Shown here piece after piece: positions 43,242 through 52,022 of a stretch of DNA of 64,000 nucleotides. The position numbers and the translations under genes were made by a program. The first letter of the stretch is position 1. Each line of letters begins with the position of its first letter. Source of the DNA: Stagnihabitans tardus (GTDB lineage Bacteria; Pseudomonadota; Alphaproteobacteria; Rhodobacterales; Rhodobacteraceae); assembly GCF_009925085.1 (NCBI RefSeq), contig NZ_JAABNR010000004.1, positions 124,001 to 188,000 of the forward strand. Direction: 5' to 3'. The notes beneath the pieces were generated by a model. The model was given only the letters and a program-made list of their open reading frames with translations, ran no database searches and had not been told where the DNA came from.

Positions 43242-44005
43242 CACGCAGCCTTTGCCGGTTTCTTGCCGAGGATGATCATGCCCAGGATGTCTTCGTCGGT
43301 GACCTCGTCGACCTTGACGGTGCCGACCAACTGGCCGTTCTTCATCACGGCGGCGCGGTCGCAGAGCTTCATGACCGAGTGGATGTCGTGCTCGATCAGG
43401 AAAATCCCAAGGCCCTGGGCCTTCAGCTCCTGGATGAGCTCGGCCACCATCTGGGTCTCATGCGGGCCCAAAGCGGCGGTCGGCTCGTCCATGATCAGGA
43501 TCTTGGCGTTGAAATAGACCGCCCGCGCGATGGCGACCGATTGGCGCTGACCGCCCGACAAAGCCGAGACCGGCACGTTGAACTTGCGGAAGTTCGGGTT
43601 CAACCGGCCCATGATCTTGCGGGTCTCGGCCTCCATCTTGGTCTCGTCCACGAAACCCATGGAGTTCACGAGTTCCCGCCCGAGGAAGAGGTTCGAGGCG
43701 GCGTCCAGGTTATCGGCCAGGGCCAGGGTCTGGTAAATCGTCTCGATGTTCTGGGCCCGGGCGTCGCGGGGGTTCTTGATCTCGACCTTCTCGCCGTTGA
43801 TCAGAATCTCGCCGCTGTCAGCCTGATAGGCGCCGGACAGACACTTGATCAGCGTCGACTTGCCCGCGCCGTTGTGACCCAGAAGGCCCACGACCTCGCC
43901 GGGGTAGAGGTCGATGGAGACATGGTCCACCGCCTTGATCCCGCCAAAGGCGATCGAGATGTCGCGCAGTTCGACCAGGGGGGTGCCGCGATTGGAAGTG
44001 CTCAT
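43241..44005 (-). CDS. xylG: Sugar ABC transporter ATP-binding protein (xylose)
   Basis: The protein is 254 residues with a single ABC domain. Walker A is '[15 protein letters not shown]', the signature '[18 protein letters not shown]', Walker B '[15 protein letters not shown]' and the switch His is in 'GIFLIEHD'. E. coli XylG has two ABC domains in about 510 residues, so this is the single-domain type common in alphaproteobacterial pentose transporters and would work as a homodimer. It lies 12 bp after xylH. Confidence 0.92.
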   Translation of the reverse strand: MSTSNRGTPLVELRDISIAFGGIKAVDHVSIDLYPGEVVGLLGHNGAGKSTLIKCLSGAYQADSGEILINGEKVEIKNPRDARAQNIETIYQTLALADNLDAASNLFLGRELVNSMGFVDETKMEAETRKIMGRLNPNFRKFNVPVSALSGGQRQSVAIARAVYFNAKILIMDEPTAALGPHETQMVAELIQELKAQGLGIFLIEHDIHSVMKLCDRAAVMKNGQLVGTVKVDEVTDEDILGMIILGKKPAKAA

Positions 44006-44017
44006 GATGTCGTCCCC

Positions 44018-45334
44018 TTACTTGATGCGTTTGCGGTAGAGGATGTCGAGATAGACGGCCAGAACCAGGGCCGCGCCGATCACGATCTTGCGGTAGGACC
44101 CGTCGCCGAAGCCGATCAGGACCATGCCGGTCTGCAAGGACACCAGGACCAGGGCCCCGATGATCGCGCCATAGATGGTGCCGACGCCGCCCGCCAAGGA
44201 GGTGCCGCCGACCACAGCCGAGGCGATGACGTAAAGTTCGTCGAGGTCACCGAGCGCATTGGTGGCCGAGTTCAGGCGGGCCGAGGCGATGACGCCCGCA
44301 AGGCCAGCCAGCGCACCCATCAGGGTGAAGATCTTGACCGTCATGGCGCGGGTGTTGATGCCCGAGAGCGCAGCCGCCTCGGGGTTGCCGCCGATGGCGA
44401 AGACATAGCGTCCGAACCGGGTGCGGGTCATCAGGATGGTCATGCCGATGGCGACAACCAGCAGGATCAGCACCGGATAGGCATAGCCATGAGAGATGAA
44501 GGCATTCTCGGGCACTTCCTGCCCCAGGCCCTCGTAATACTGCTTCAGGATGCCCTTGGGCCAGGGATAGGCATTCACGACCAGGGTCGCGCCGCCGATC
44601 ACGCCAAGACCCAGGGCGGCCATGAAGACCTCGGCCCACATCGGGCGCAGCGGGAAGCCGTGTAGCTTGCGGTTGGCCCGGCCGTTGACGATCATCCAGA
44701 TGACACCCGCCGCAGCGATGGCCGCCACGATCCAGGAGCCCGTGCCGCCGATGGCGCCGAAGGGGCCTCCGCCGATCAGGTTGAAGGTCGCATCGACCGG
44801 CGAGATCGTCCGGCCATCGGCCGCAAGGAAGGCCACGCCGCGCCAGACGAGCAGGCCGCCCAGCGTCACGATGAAGGAGGGGATCGAGAGATAGGCGATC
44901 AGCGAGCCCTGGAAGGCGCCGATCAGAGCGCCCACGGCCAGGCCGAAGATCACCGTGATGACCCAGATCATCGGATGACCGAGGCCCAGCCATTGCGGCA
45001 GCCATTCGACCTGCAAGAGGCCCATGTACATTCCGGTCACGCCGACGATGGAGCCCACCGACAGGTCGATGTTGCGGGTGATGATGACCAGGACCATGCC
45101 GGTCGCCATGATGCCGATCGAGGCGGTCTGAACCGAAAGGTTCCACAGGTTGCGCGGGGTCAGGAAGGACCCGTCGCCCAGAACGAACTCGCCGTAGACG
45201 TGAAAGCCCACCCAGATCATGAACAGCGCGCCGACCATGCCGATCAGGCGGGGGTCAAGCTCGGTGGCACGCAGGAAGGCGGCGATGGGGCCGTCCTTCT
45301 CCTGGGTCTGGGGGCGATGGGATGTATCGGTCAT
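44018..45334 (-). CDS. xylH: Sugar ABC transporter permease (xylose)
   Basis: The protein is 438 residues with about ten or more membrane spans in the BPD_transp_2/RbsC pattern: 'NIDLSVGSIVGVTGMYMG', 'GALIGAFQGSLIAYLSIPSFIVTLGGLLVWRG' and 'YVFAIGGNPEAAALSGINTR'. The ATG at 45334 is chosen because the open frame above it lies in non-conserved Arg/Pro-rich sequence that overlaps the hairpin after xylF. It forms the membrane channel of the xylose importer. Confidence 0.93.
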   Translation of the reverse strand: MTDTSHRPQTQEKDGPIAAFLRATELDPRLIGMVGALFMIWVGFHVYGEFVLGDGSFLTPRNLWNLSVQTASIGIMATGMVLVIITRNIDLSVGSIVGVTGMYMGLLQVEWLPQWLGLGHPMIWVITVIFGLAVGALIGAFQGSLIAYLSIPSFIVTLGGLLVWRGVAFLAADGRTISPVDATFNLIGGGPFGAIGGTGSWIVAAIAAAGVIWMIVNGRANRKLHGFPLRPMWAEVFMAALGLGVIGGATLVVNAYPWPKGILKQYYEGLGQEVPENAFISHGYAYPVLILLVVAIGMTILMTRTRFGRYVFAIGGNPEAAALSGINTRAMTVKIFTLMGALAGLAGVIASARLNSATNALGDLDELYVIASAVVGGTSLAGGVGTIYGAIIGALVLVSLQTGMVLIGFGDGSYRKIVIGAALVLAVYLDILYRKRIK

Positions 45335-45482
45335 GTTGTGTCCATGAACTGGGGCCGCGCGGCTGCGCAGACGGGAAACGCGGGGCCTGGCACCCCTTTG
45401 GGGTGGGCCACTCGGGCGATTCCGATGCGAGGGTTGGGGCCGGAAGGAGAACTGCGTGCCCCGACCGTGGAGCAAAGGAAAA

Positions 45483-45508
45483 CGCCGGCCCCCCGAAGGG
45501 GACCGGCG
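45483..45508 (-). terminator. Intercistronic hairpin between xylF and xylH
   Basis: On the minus strand the stem CGCCGGTCCCC pairs with GGGGGCCGGCG around TTCG, a very stable tetraloop, 14 bp after xylF. In binding-protein transporter operons such hairpins commonly raise the level of the first message relative to the permease part; that role is inferred here. Confidence 0.7.
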
Positions 45509-45521
45509 CGAAGTCAAAGGC

Positions 45522-46547
45522 TTATTCGCAGCCCTTCACACCGGCCATGGCGCCTTCGCAGGCCTGTTCCTTGGTGATGTGGCCGGCGTCGATCGCCAGG
45601 TTGACCGTGTCCTTGGTGATCGCGGTCGGCGACAGGAGGATGGCATTCATCTCCACGCCCTTCTCACCGCCCGAGAACTTGGTCGCACCGGCGATGGCGT
45701 CCAGCGCCACGCCCTCGGCCAGCTGGGCCGCGATCTCGCCGGCAGCCTTGCCGAGCTGACGCGAGTCCTTCCAGACCGAGACGGTCTGGGTGCCGCGGGC
45801 CACGCGGTTGATGGCGGCGAGGTCGCCGTCCTGGCCACCCAGCGGAACGTTCAGGCCCTGGGCCGCCAAGGCGGCAGCAGCGCCACCGGCCATGCCGTCG
45901 TTCTGCGACAGAACGGCGTCAACGGCGTTGTTGTTGGCGGTCAGGATCTGTTCCATGTTCTTCTGGGCGTTCTCGGGCTTCCAGCCGTCCGAGTTCGCTT
46001 CGCCGACGATCTTGATGTCGCCCGCAGCCACGGCAGCGCCGATGACTTCTTCCATGCCTTGACGCAGGAAGCCGACGTTCGGGTCACCGGGGTCGCCCTT
46101 GATGATGGCATAGTTGCCCTTCGGAGCCGCCGCGAAGACGTTCTCGGCAATGATGCGGCCGACGCCGACATTGTCGAAGGTCAGGTAGAAGGTGCGGGCG
46201 TCTTCGATCAGGCGGTCGTAACCGACGACCGGGATGCCTTCGGCAGCGGCCTTTTCGATGGCCGGCCCGATGGCGTCCTTGTCCCAGGCGTTGATGATCA
46301 GGGCGTCAACGCCCTGGGCGATCAGCGCATCGATGTCCGACAGCTGCTTTTCGGCCGAGGACTGCGCGTCGGCCGAGATATACTCGTCGCCGGCGGCTTC
46401 GATGGCGGCCTTCATGGCAGCTTCGTCGATCTTCCAGCGCTCTTCCTGGAATTGCGCCCACGAAACGCCGATCTTCTTGCCTTCGGCGAAGGCGGCGGTC
46501 GACAGGCTGGTCGCCGCGAGCAGCGCGGCGAGAACTACTTTACGCAT
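45522..46547 (-). CDS. xylF: D-xylose ABC transporter substrate-binding protein
   Basis: The protein is 341 residues. The signal peptide ends at 'STAAFA|EGKK'. The periplasmic-binding fold of the ribose/xylose group shows 'IGVSWAQFQEERWKIDEAAMKAAIEAAG', 'QLSDIDALIAQGVDALIINAWD', 'VVGYDRLIEDA' and 'VDAVLSQNDGMAGGAAAALAAQG'. It binds xylose in the periplasm and delivers it to XylGH. It is the first gene of the operon and is divergent from the regulator gene. Confidence 0.94.
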   Translation of the reverse strand: MRKVVLAALLAATSLSTAAFAEGKKIGVSWAQFQEERWKIDEAAMKAAIEAAGDEYISADAQSSAEKQLSDIDALIAQGVDALIINAWDKDAIGPAIEKAAAEGIPVVGYDRLIEDARTFYLTFDNVGVGRIIAENVFAAAPKGNYAIIKGDPGDPNVGFLRQGMEEVIGAAVAAGDIKIVGEANSDGWKPENAQKNMEQILTANNNAVDAVLSQNDGMAGGAAAALAAQGLNVPLGGQDGDLAAINRVARGTQTVSVWKDSRQLGKAAGEIAAQLAEGVALDAIAGATKFSGGEKGVEMNAILLSPTAITKDTVNLAIDAGHITKEQACEGAMAGVKGCE

Positions 46548-46759
46548 TCTTATCCTCCCATGGATGTGGCCAGCGTATGGCCGCCCCGCAGATTCGTCGG
46601 GGCAGGCGTGACCCTGCCGCGAATAATTTCAGTTGTCAAAATATAAATCGCATCGCATTCTGAGTTTGGCGAAAATAGGGACGGTTTTTGCGCTGCATTG
46701 CAGAAAAAGCGGCAGGACATTTGACCAATCTACGGGTTTTTCGTTCAAGGGGTGAAGAA
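46548..46759. promoter_or_regulatory. xylF/xylR divergent control region
   Basis: This 212-bp, relatively AT-rich gap must carry both promoters. A small palindrome CTGCA-T-TGCAG flanked by T5 and A5 lies at 46693-46703. TTTGAC occurs once on each strand: ATTTTGACAACT on the minus strand (46630-46642) and CATTTGACCAAT on the plus strand (about 46718-46729). These are candidate sites for the ROK regulator; none matches a motif I know with certainty. Confidence 0.45.
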
Positions 46760-48016
46760 ATGCGCAGAGAGGGACAAGGGGAGCATTCGGGCTGTGGTCC
46801 GCTGATCACGCCTTGGTCCGAACAGATGCGGCCCCTGCGCCAGCAGGTCTTCGAACGGATTCGCGCCCAGGGCCTGGTGCCGCGCGTGCAGCTGGCCAAG
46901 GATTTGGGCGTCTCTCCGGCCTCGGTCACCACGATCACGCAAGAGCTGATCGAGGTCGGCCTGATCGAAGAGACCGCGACCCCCGCCGCTGCCGGGAGGG
47001 GCCGTCCGGCTGTGGCCTTGGGCGTGCGGGCCGGGGCCCATGTCGTTGCGGGGCTCAAGCTTTCCGACCGCGAGCACACCGCCGTCATCGTGGATTTCGC
47101 GGGCAACATGCTGGCCGATGATGCGGTCGCGCGTGAGCCGGGGCCTGCGACGCTGGACGAGCTGCTCGACGCGGTCGAGGTGCTCTTGGACAAGGTCTGC
47201 GCCAAGGCGGGCGTGGCGCGCTCGGCGCTCTCGGGGGTGGGGATCGGCGTGCCGGGCTTCGTCGATCATGCCGAGGGGATGGTGCATTGGTCCTCGACGC
47301 TGGTCGAGCGCGAGGTGCCGCTGGCGCGGGCGGCCAGCCTGCGGGTGGGTTGCCCGGTGTCCATCGACAATGATGCGAACCTGGTGGCCCTGGCCGAACT
47401 TTGGTTCGGCGCGGGCCGGGCGCTGGCCGATTTCGCCGTGGTCACCATCGAGCACGGCGTGGGCATGGGTTTCGTGATGAACCACCGCATCTATCGCGGG
47501 GCGCAGCGCCTGGGGATGGAGCTTGGCCATACCAAGGTGCAGCTCGACGGCGCGCTCTGTCGCTGCGGCCAGCGCGGTTGCCTGGAGGCCTATGTCGCCG
47601 ACTATGCCCTGGCGCGGGAGGCGGTGACGGCGCTGAACCTTTCTCACCGCCAAAGCCCCTCGATGAACGTGCTGCTTGAAAGCCTTTACCAGCATGCCAA
47701 GGCGGGCAATGCGACGGCCCGCTCGATCTTCCGCCGGGCGGGGCGCTACCTGGCGCTGGGGCTTGCCAATGTGGTGAACCTCTTTGATCCGGCGCTGATC
47801 ATCCTCTCGGGCGAGCGGATGAAATACGACTATCTCTACGCCGCCGAAACGCTGGCCGAGATGCAGGACCTGGTGATCAACTCCGGTCGCCCGCGCCCGC
47901 CCATCGAGATCCATGCCTGGGGTGACCTCCTCTGGGCCCATGGCGCGGCGGCGCTGGCGCTCAGCGAGGTCAGCGAACGCGCCCTTGGCGGCACGCGCGA
48001 GATGGCCGCGCAGTAG
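46760..48016 (+). CDS. xylR: ROK-family transcriptional regulator of the xylose operon
   Basis: The protein is 418 residues. An N-terminal winged helix ('QQVFERIRAQGLVPRVQLAKDLGVSPASVTTITQELIEVGLI') is followed by a ROK sugar-kinase-like domain with the zinc motif 'CRCGQRGCLEAY' and 'SIDNDANLVALAELWFG'. ROK repressors such as XylR of Bacillus release DNA when they bind xylose. It is divergent from xylF, which supports local control. The ATG at 46760 follows AAGGGGTGAAGAA; an upstream in-frame ATG at 46688 lies within the putative operator. Confidence 0.88.
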   Translation: MRREGQGEHSGCGPLITPWSEQMRPLRQQVFERIRAQGLVPRVQLAKDLGVSPASVTTITQELIEVGLIEETATPAAAGRGRPAVALGVRAGAHVVAGLKLSDREHTAVIVDFAGNMLADDAVAREPGPATLDELLDAVEVLLDKVCAKAGVARSALSGVGIGVPGFVDHAEGMVHWSSTLVEREVPLARAASLRVGCPVSIDNDANLVALAELWFGAGRALADFAVVTIEHGVGMGFVMNHRIYRGAQRLGMELGHTKVQLDGALCRCGQRGCLEAYVADYALAREAVTALNLSHRQSPSMNVLLESLYQHAKAGNATARSIFRRAGRYLALGLANVVNLFDPALIILSGERMKYDYLYAAETLAEMQDLVINSGRPRPPIEIHAWGDLLWAHGAAALALSEVSERALGGTREMAAQ

Positions 48017-48042
48017 GAGCCCCGGGGCATACCGCGGGGCTC
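48017..48042. repeat. Interspersed palindrome, copy 9 (degenerate)
   Basis: GGAGCCCCGGGGCATACCGC and on to GGGGCTCC: the palindrome with CATA centre and one mismatch in the right arm. It fills the 42-bp gap between the convergent regulator and iolE genes and may end both transcripts. Confidence 0.7.
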
Positions 48043-48058
48043 CTTGCGTGCCAGCCGA

Positions 48059-48958
48059 TCAGACGACCGTATAGCCCGCAGCCTGCATGACGCGGTGCAG
48101 TTCCTTGTTGCCCTTGGTCGACCATTCCAGCGGAGGAGCCTTCTTCGGGTCCTGCTCGGCCTCGACGACGAACCAGCCCTCATAGCCGTAAGAGGCCAGG
48201 CGTTTCACAATGGCCTCGAAGTCCAGCGAGCCGTCGCCCGGCACGGTGAAGGCGCCCTTCATGACGGCGTCGAGGAAGCTTTCCTTCGTGCGGTCGAGGC
48301 TGTCGACCACGGCGCGGCGGATGTCCTTGGTATGGACATGGGTGATGCGCTTGTGGTGGTTGTCGATGGCCCTCAGGCAGTCGCCGCCGGCAAAAGCCAG
48401 GTGGCCCGCGTCAAAGAGCAGGGGGATGCCTGCGCCGGAGTGTTTCATGAAGAGGTCGAGTTCCGCTTCGGTTTCAACGACCGCCGCCATGTGGTGGTGA
48501 TAGGACAAGGGCATCCCCTGCTCGGCGCACCATTCGCCAAAGGTGGTCATGTTGCGCGCATAGATGCGCATCTGGTCTTCGTCCAGCCTGGGCTTGGTTG
48601 CCAGGGGCTTGGAGCGGTCGCCCTGGATCGAGCGCGCGACCTCGCCATAGACGATGCAGGGCGCGCCTGCCGCCTTGAAGAGCGCCATCTGCGCCTGGAT
48701 CCGGGCCTTGTTCTCTTCGATGTCGCCCTCGAGGATGGTCCCCGAGAACCAGCCGCCGCAGACCGACATGTTGTGCGCCTTCAGGATCGGGCCCAGTTCC
48801 GCCCAGTCCATCGGAAAGCGGCGGCCCGTCTCCATGCCGGTATAGCCCGCGACCGAGGCCTGGCGGAGACATTCCTCCAGGGACACATCATCGGACAGTT
48901 CCACGAGGTCGTCGTTCCACCAGCAGATGGGCGAGATGCCCAGTTTGGCCTTCAGCAT
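48059..48958 (-). CDS. iolE: Myo-inosose-2 dehydratase
   Basis: The protein is 299 residues with a xylose-isomerase-like TIM barrel. It starts 'KAKLGISPICWWNDDLVEL' and has 'AGYTGMETGRRFPMDW', 'YHHHMAAVVETEAELDLFM', 'LLFDAGHLAFAGGD', 'THVHTKDIR' and 'YEGWFVVEAEQDP', the His/Glu/Asp metal ligands of IolE. It dehydrates scyllo-inosose in inositol breakdown. AAGGTG precedes the ATG. No other inositol gene is in the window. A GGAA-N6-TTCC site lies 64 bp upstream. Confidence 0.85.
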   Translation of the reverse strand: MLKAKLGISPICWWNDDLVELSDDVSLEECLRQASVAGYTGMETGRRFPMDWAELGPILKAHNMSVCGGWFSGTILEGDIEENKARIQAQMALFKAAGAPCIVYGEVARSIQGDRSKPLATKPRLDEDQMRIYARNMTTFGEWCAEQGMPLSYHHHMAAVVETEAELDLFMKHSGAGIPLLFDAGHLAFAGGDCLRAIDNHHKRITHVHTKDIRRAVVDSLDRTKESFLDAVMKGAFTVPGDGSLDFEAIVKRLASYGYEGWFVVEAEQDPKKAPPLEWSTKGNKELHRVMQAAGYTVV

Positions 48959-49022
48959 GGGATCACCTTTCGGTTTGGGTTTGGAGGGTGGCCTAGCGCG
49001 GACGCCGAGTCGGGGCAAGTGG

Positions 49023-49042
49023 TTTGGAATGAATATTCCAAA
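49023..49042. promoter_or_regulatory. Candidate IolR-type operator upstream of iolE
   Basis: TTTGGAATGAATATTCCAAA is a perfect 8-bp inverted repeat with a 4-nt centre. Its core GGAA-N6-TTCC (49026-49039) matches the motif reported for RpiR-family IolR repressors of inositol genes in Sinorhizobium. It lies 64 bp from the iolE start codon, a suitable place for an operator. Confidence 0.55.
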
Positions 49043-49071
49043 AATGGGTGGGTTTGGTGCGGGTGGTTGGT

Positions 49072-49121
49072 CCGGGGGCGCTGCCCCCGGACCCCCGGGA
49101 TATTTTTCGACCAATGAAAGG
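49072..49121 (+). repeat. Hairpin plus ATATTTGG-type motif
   Basis: A CCGGGGGC/GCCCCCGG hairpin (49072-49090, loop 3 nt) is followed by GGGATATTTTTCGACCAATG and AAAGG, a diverged copy of the motif, between the divergent iolE and tex genes. Confidence 0.65.
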
Positions 49122-49204
49122 GGAGGGCGTGCGGCGGTGGGGGGCTTGCGCCCGGGGCGGGCTGCGGCGATGTTCGGCGCCCGTTTCGCATCAGGAGTCG
49201 CGCC

Positions 49205-51496
49205 ATGGCCATTCGTCCCATTCCCCAGATCATTGCCACCGAGATCGGCGCCTCGGTGGGGCAGGTGGCCGCGGCGGTGGAGCTTCTGGATGGCGGGGCG
49301 ACGGTGCCCTTCATCGCGCGCTATCGCAAGGAGGTGACGGGGGGGCTGGATGACACGCAGCTGCGGACGCTGGCCGAGCGGCTGGTGTATTTGCGCGAGT
49401 TGCAGGCACGGCGCGAGGCGATCGTGTCCTCGATCACCGAGCAGGGCAAGATGACCGATGAGCTGGCCCGGGCGATTGCCGGGGTGGTGACCAAGGCGGA
49501 GCTCGAGGACCTCTACCTGCCCTACAAGCCCAAGCGGCGCACCAAGGCGATGATCGCGCGGGAACTGGGGTTGCAGGGGCTTTACGATGCCGTGCTGGCG
49601 GATCGCTCGGCGGATCCGATGGTCTTGGCGGGTGGCTATGTGCGGGAGGGCGTGGCGGATGCCAAGGCGGCGCTGGAAGGTGCCCGCGATATCCTGGCCG
49701 AGGGGCTTTCGGAGGATGCCGGGCTTTTGGGGCGCCTGCGCGAGCATATGAAGAAGGTGGGGGTTCTTTCGGCCAAGGTCGTGGCGGGGAAAGAGGCCGA
49801 GGGCGAGAAGTTCCGCGATTACTTTGCGCATCAGGAACCCTGGGGGCTTGCGCCCTCGCACCGGGTTCTGGCCATGCTGCGCGGGCAGAACGAGGGGATG
49901 CTGTCGGTGGACCTCGAGGTCGATGCCGAGGCGCCCAAGGGCGAGAGCCCCTGTGAGCGGGCCTGCGGGGCGGTGTTGCGTGCCGAAGGACGGGGCCCGG
50001 GGGACAAGTGGCTGCGCGAGGCTGCGGCCTGGGCCTTCCGGATCAAGATCCGGACCTCGCTGGTCCTGGACCTGATGGGAGAGCTGCGCGAGAAGGCCGA
50101 GGCCGAGGCGATCCGGGTCTTTGCGCGGAACCTGAAGGATTTGCTCCTGGCGGCTCCGGCGGGGGCCAAGGCGACCCTGGGGGTCGATCCGGGCATCCGC
50201 ACGGGCTGCAAGCTCGCGGTGGTCGATGCCACGGGCAAGGTTCTGGCGACTGACACGATCTATCCTTTCCAGCCCAAGAACGATGTGCGCGGCGCGACGG
50301 CCACCTTGGCGCGGCTGGTCGTGGCGCATGGGGTCAAGCTGATCGCCATCGGCAACGGGACGGCCTCGCGCGAGACCGAGAAGCTCGTGGCCGATATGCT
50401 GGCTTTGCTGCCCGGCGAGAAGCCTGCCAAGGTCGTGGTGAGTGAGGCGGGGGCTTCGGTCTATTCGGCCAGCGAATTGGCGGCGCAGGAGTTCCCGGAG
50501 CTGGATGTCTCGCTTCGTGGCGCCGTGTCGATTGCGCGGCGTTTGCAGGACCCGCTGGCGGAGCTTGTGAAGATCGAGCCCAAGGCGATCGGGGTTGGCC
50601 AGTATCAGCATGACGTGGACCAGGGGCGGCTGGGGAAGTCCTTGGGCGAAGTGGTCGAGGATGCCGTGAACGCCGTGGGCGTGGAGTTGAACACGGCCTC
50701 GGCGCCCTTGCTCTCGCGGGTGTCGGGGCTGAGCGAGGGGCTTGCGCGGGCCATCGTGGCGCATCGGGATGCGAATGGGCCGTTCCGGTCGCGCAAAGAG
50801 CTGTTGAAGGTCGCGCGGCTCGGTCCCAAGGCTTTTGAACAGGCGGCGGGCTTCCTGCGCATCCGGGATGGGGCGGAGCCTTTGGACGCAAGCTCGGTCC
50901 ACCCGGAGGCCTATGATGTGGCGAGGAAGATCGTGGCCTCATGCGGGCGGGATATCCGCAGCCTGATGGGGGATGCTGGCGCCTTGAAGGCCCTCAACCC
51001 GCGCGCCTTTGTCGATGAGAAGTTCGGCCTGCCGACGGTGCAGGATATCCTCTCGGAGCTTGAGAAGCCCGGGCGCGACCCGCGGCCGGAGTTCAAGACG
51101 GCGACCTTCACGGAAGGCGTCGAGGAGATCAAGGATCTGAAGGTGGGGATGCTGTTGGAGGGCACGGTGACCAATGTCGCGGCCTTTGGCGCCTTTGTTG
51201 ATGTGGGGGTGCACCAGGATGGGCTGGTGCATGTCAGCCAATTGGCCGACCGTTTCGTGAAGGACCCGCATGAGGTGGTGAAGGCGGGGGATGTGGTCAA
51301 GGTGCGGGTCGTCGAGGTCGATGTGGCGAGGAAACGCATTGCCTTGACGATGAAGAAGGACGGCGGGGCCTCGGCAGTGCCGTCGAGCGAGCGGGGGGCG
51401 CCCAAGGACAGGCATGTGCGGGGGGCGATGTCGGCGGCGCCGAAATCGGTCGGTGGGGGCGCCTTCGACGCGCTGCGCGACAAGTTCAAACGGTAG
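49205..51496 (+). CDS. tex: Tex-family S1 RNA-binding transcription accessory protein
   Basis: The protein is 763 residues, normal for Tex. '[25 protein letters not shown]' at the N-terminus, a YqgF-like RNase H fold ('[22 protein letters not shown]'), helix-hairpin-helix repeats ('[15 protein letters not shown]' and '[26 protein letters not shown]') and a C-terminal S1 domain from about residue 640 ('[28 protein letters not shown]') are in order. It is a nucleic-acid-binding factor linked to transcription and RNA turnover. It ends in a basic tail. Confidence 0.95.
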   Translation: MAIRPIPQIIATEIGASVGQVAAAVELLDGGATVPFIARYRKEVTGGLDDTQLRTLAERLVYLRELQARREAIVSSITEQGKMTDELARAIAGVVTKAELEDLYLPYKPKRRTKAMIARELGLQGLYDAVLADRSADPMVLAGGYVREGVADAKAALEGARDILAEGLSEDAGLLGRLREHMKKVGVLSAKVVAGKEAEGEKFRDYFAHQEPWGLAPSHRVLAMLRGQNEGMLSVDLEVDAEAPKGESPCERACGAVLRAEGRGPGDKWLREAAAWAFRIKIRTSLVLDLMGELREKAEAEAIRVFARNLKDLLLAAPAGAKATLGVDPGIRTGCKLAVVDATGKVLATDTIYPFQPKNDVRGATATLARLVVAHGVKLIAIGNGTASRETEKLVADMLALLPGEKPAKVVVSEAGASVYSASELAAQEFPELDVSLRGAVSIARRLQDPLAELVKIEPKAIGVGQYQHDVDQGRLGKSLGEVVEDAVNAVGVELNTASAPLLSRVSGLSEGLARAIVAHRDANGPFRSRKELLKVARLGPKAFEQAAGFLRIRDGAEPLDASSVHPEAYDVARKIVASCGRDIRSLMGDAGALKALNPRAFVDEKFGLPTVQDILSELEKPGRDPRPEFKTATFTEGVEEIKDLKVGMLLEGTVTNVAAFGAFVDVGVHQDGLVHVSQLADRFVKDPHEVVKAGDVVKVRVVEVDVARKRIALTMKKDGGASAVPSSERGAPKDRHVRGAMSAAPKSVGGGAFDALRDKFKR

Positions 51497-51693
51497 CTTT
51501 CCCCGCGCGGTCGGAGGATTTCTGCGAAATCCGCCGCCCACCCGGGGAGGGGGCGCGGCCTGCTGCGCAGGCCGCGCTTGGGCGTTGCGCTGGGCGCGTT
51601 GGGGCTGCCGGTTTGGCCGGGACGGATGACCTTGCCCGGCATGACCCGCTCTCTGGCCGGTCCTGGAGCCGTTCCGGCATCAAGGCAGCGTAG

Positions 51694-51711
51694 GGTGCGC
51701 TTCAGCGCACC
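51694..51711. repeat. GGTGCGCT inverted repeat
   Basis: An 8-bp inverted repeat GGTGCGCT/AGCGCACC with centre TC, preceded by GTAG. It belongs to the GGTGCG family and lies between the convergent tex and hisE ends, 5 bp from the hisE stop. Confidence 0.65.
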
Positions 51712-51716
51712 GCCCC

Positions 51717-52022
51717 CTAGCGCGCGGCTTTTTCCGCTATGCCCGAGGTCCCCTCGCGGCGGGTCAGTTCGGCCTCGACATCGGAAAGCGTGATATCCCG
51801 GGCGGCGAGCATCACCAGGAGGTGGTAGAGCACATCCGCCGCCTCGGCGATGAGCTTGTCGCGGTCGCCCTTGACGGCCTCGATGATCGCCTCGATGGCC
51901 TCTTCGCCGAACTTCTCGGCGCATTTCTCGGGGCCCTTGGCGAGGAGCTTGGCCGTCCAGGAACTGTCGGGGGAGGCGGATTTGCGGGCCTGGATGGTGG
52001 CGGCGAGATGGGCGAGCGTCAT
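51717..52022 (-). CDS. hisE: Phosphoribosyl-ATP pyrophosphatase
   Basis: The protein is 101 residues. 'SWTAKLLAKGPEKCAEKFGEEAIEAIIEAVKGDRDKLIAEAADVLYHLLVML' is the HisE/MazG-type helix set with the metal-binding Glu and Asp residues. It removes pyrophosphate from PR-ATP, step 2 of histidine synthesis. Its ATG shares one base with the stop of the preceding membrane protein gene (TGATG). Confidence 0.95.
   Translation of the reverse strand: MTLAHLAATIQARKSASPDSSWTAKLLAKGPEKCAEKFGEEAIEAIIEAVKGDRDKLIAEAADVLYHLLVMLAARDITLSDVEAELTRREGTSGIAEKAAR

Noticed and set aside
48059-50902. A 947-codon open frame on the minus strand
   Set aside because: Its last 299 codons are iolE. The rest runs antisense through tex and across a repeat element, so a fusion protein is not credible.
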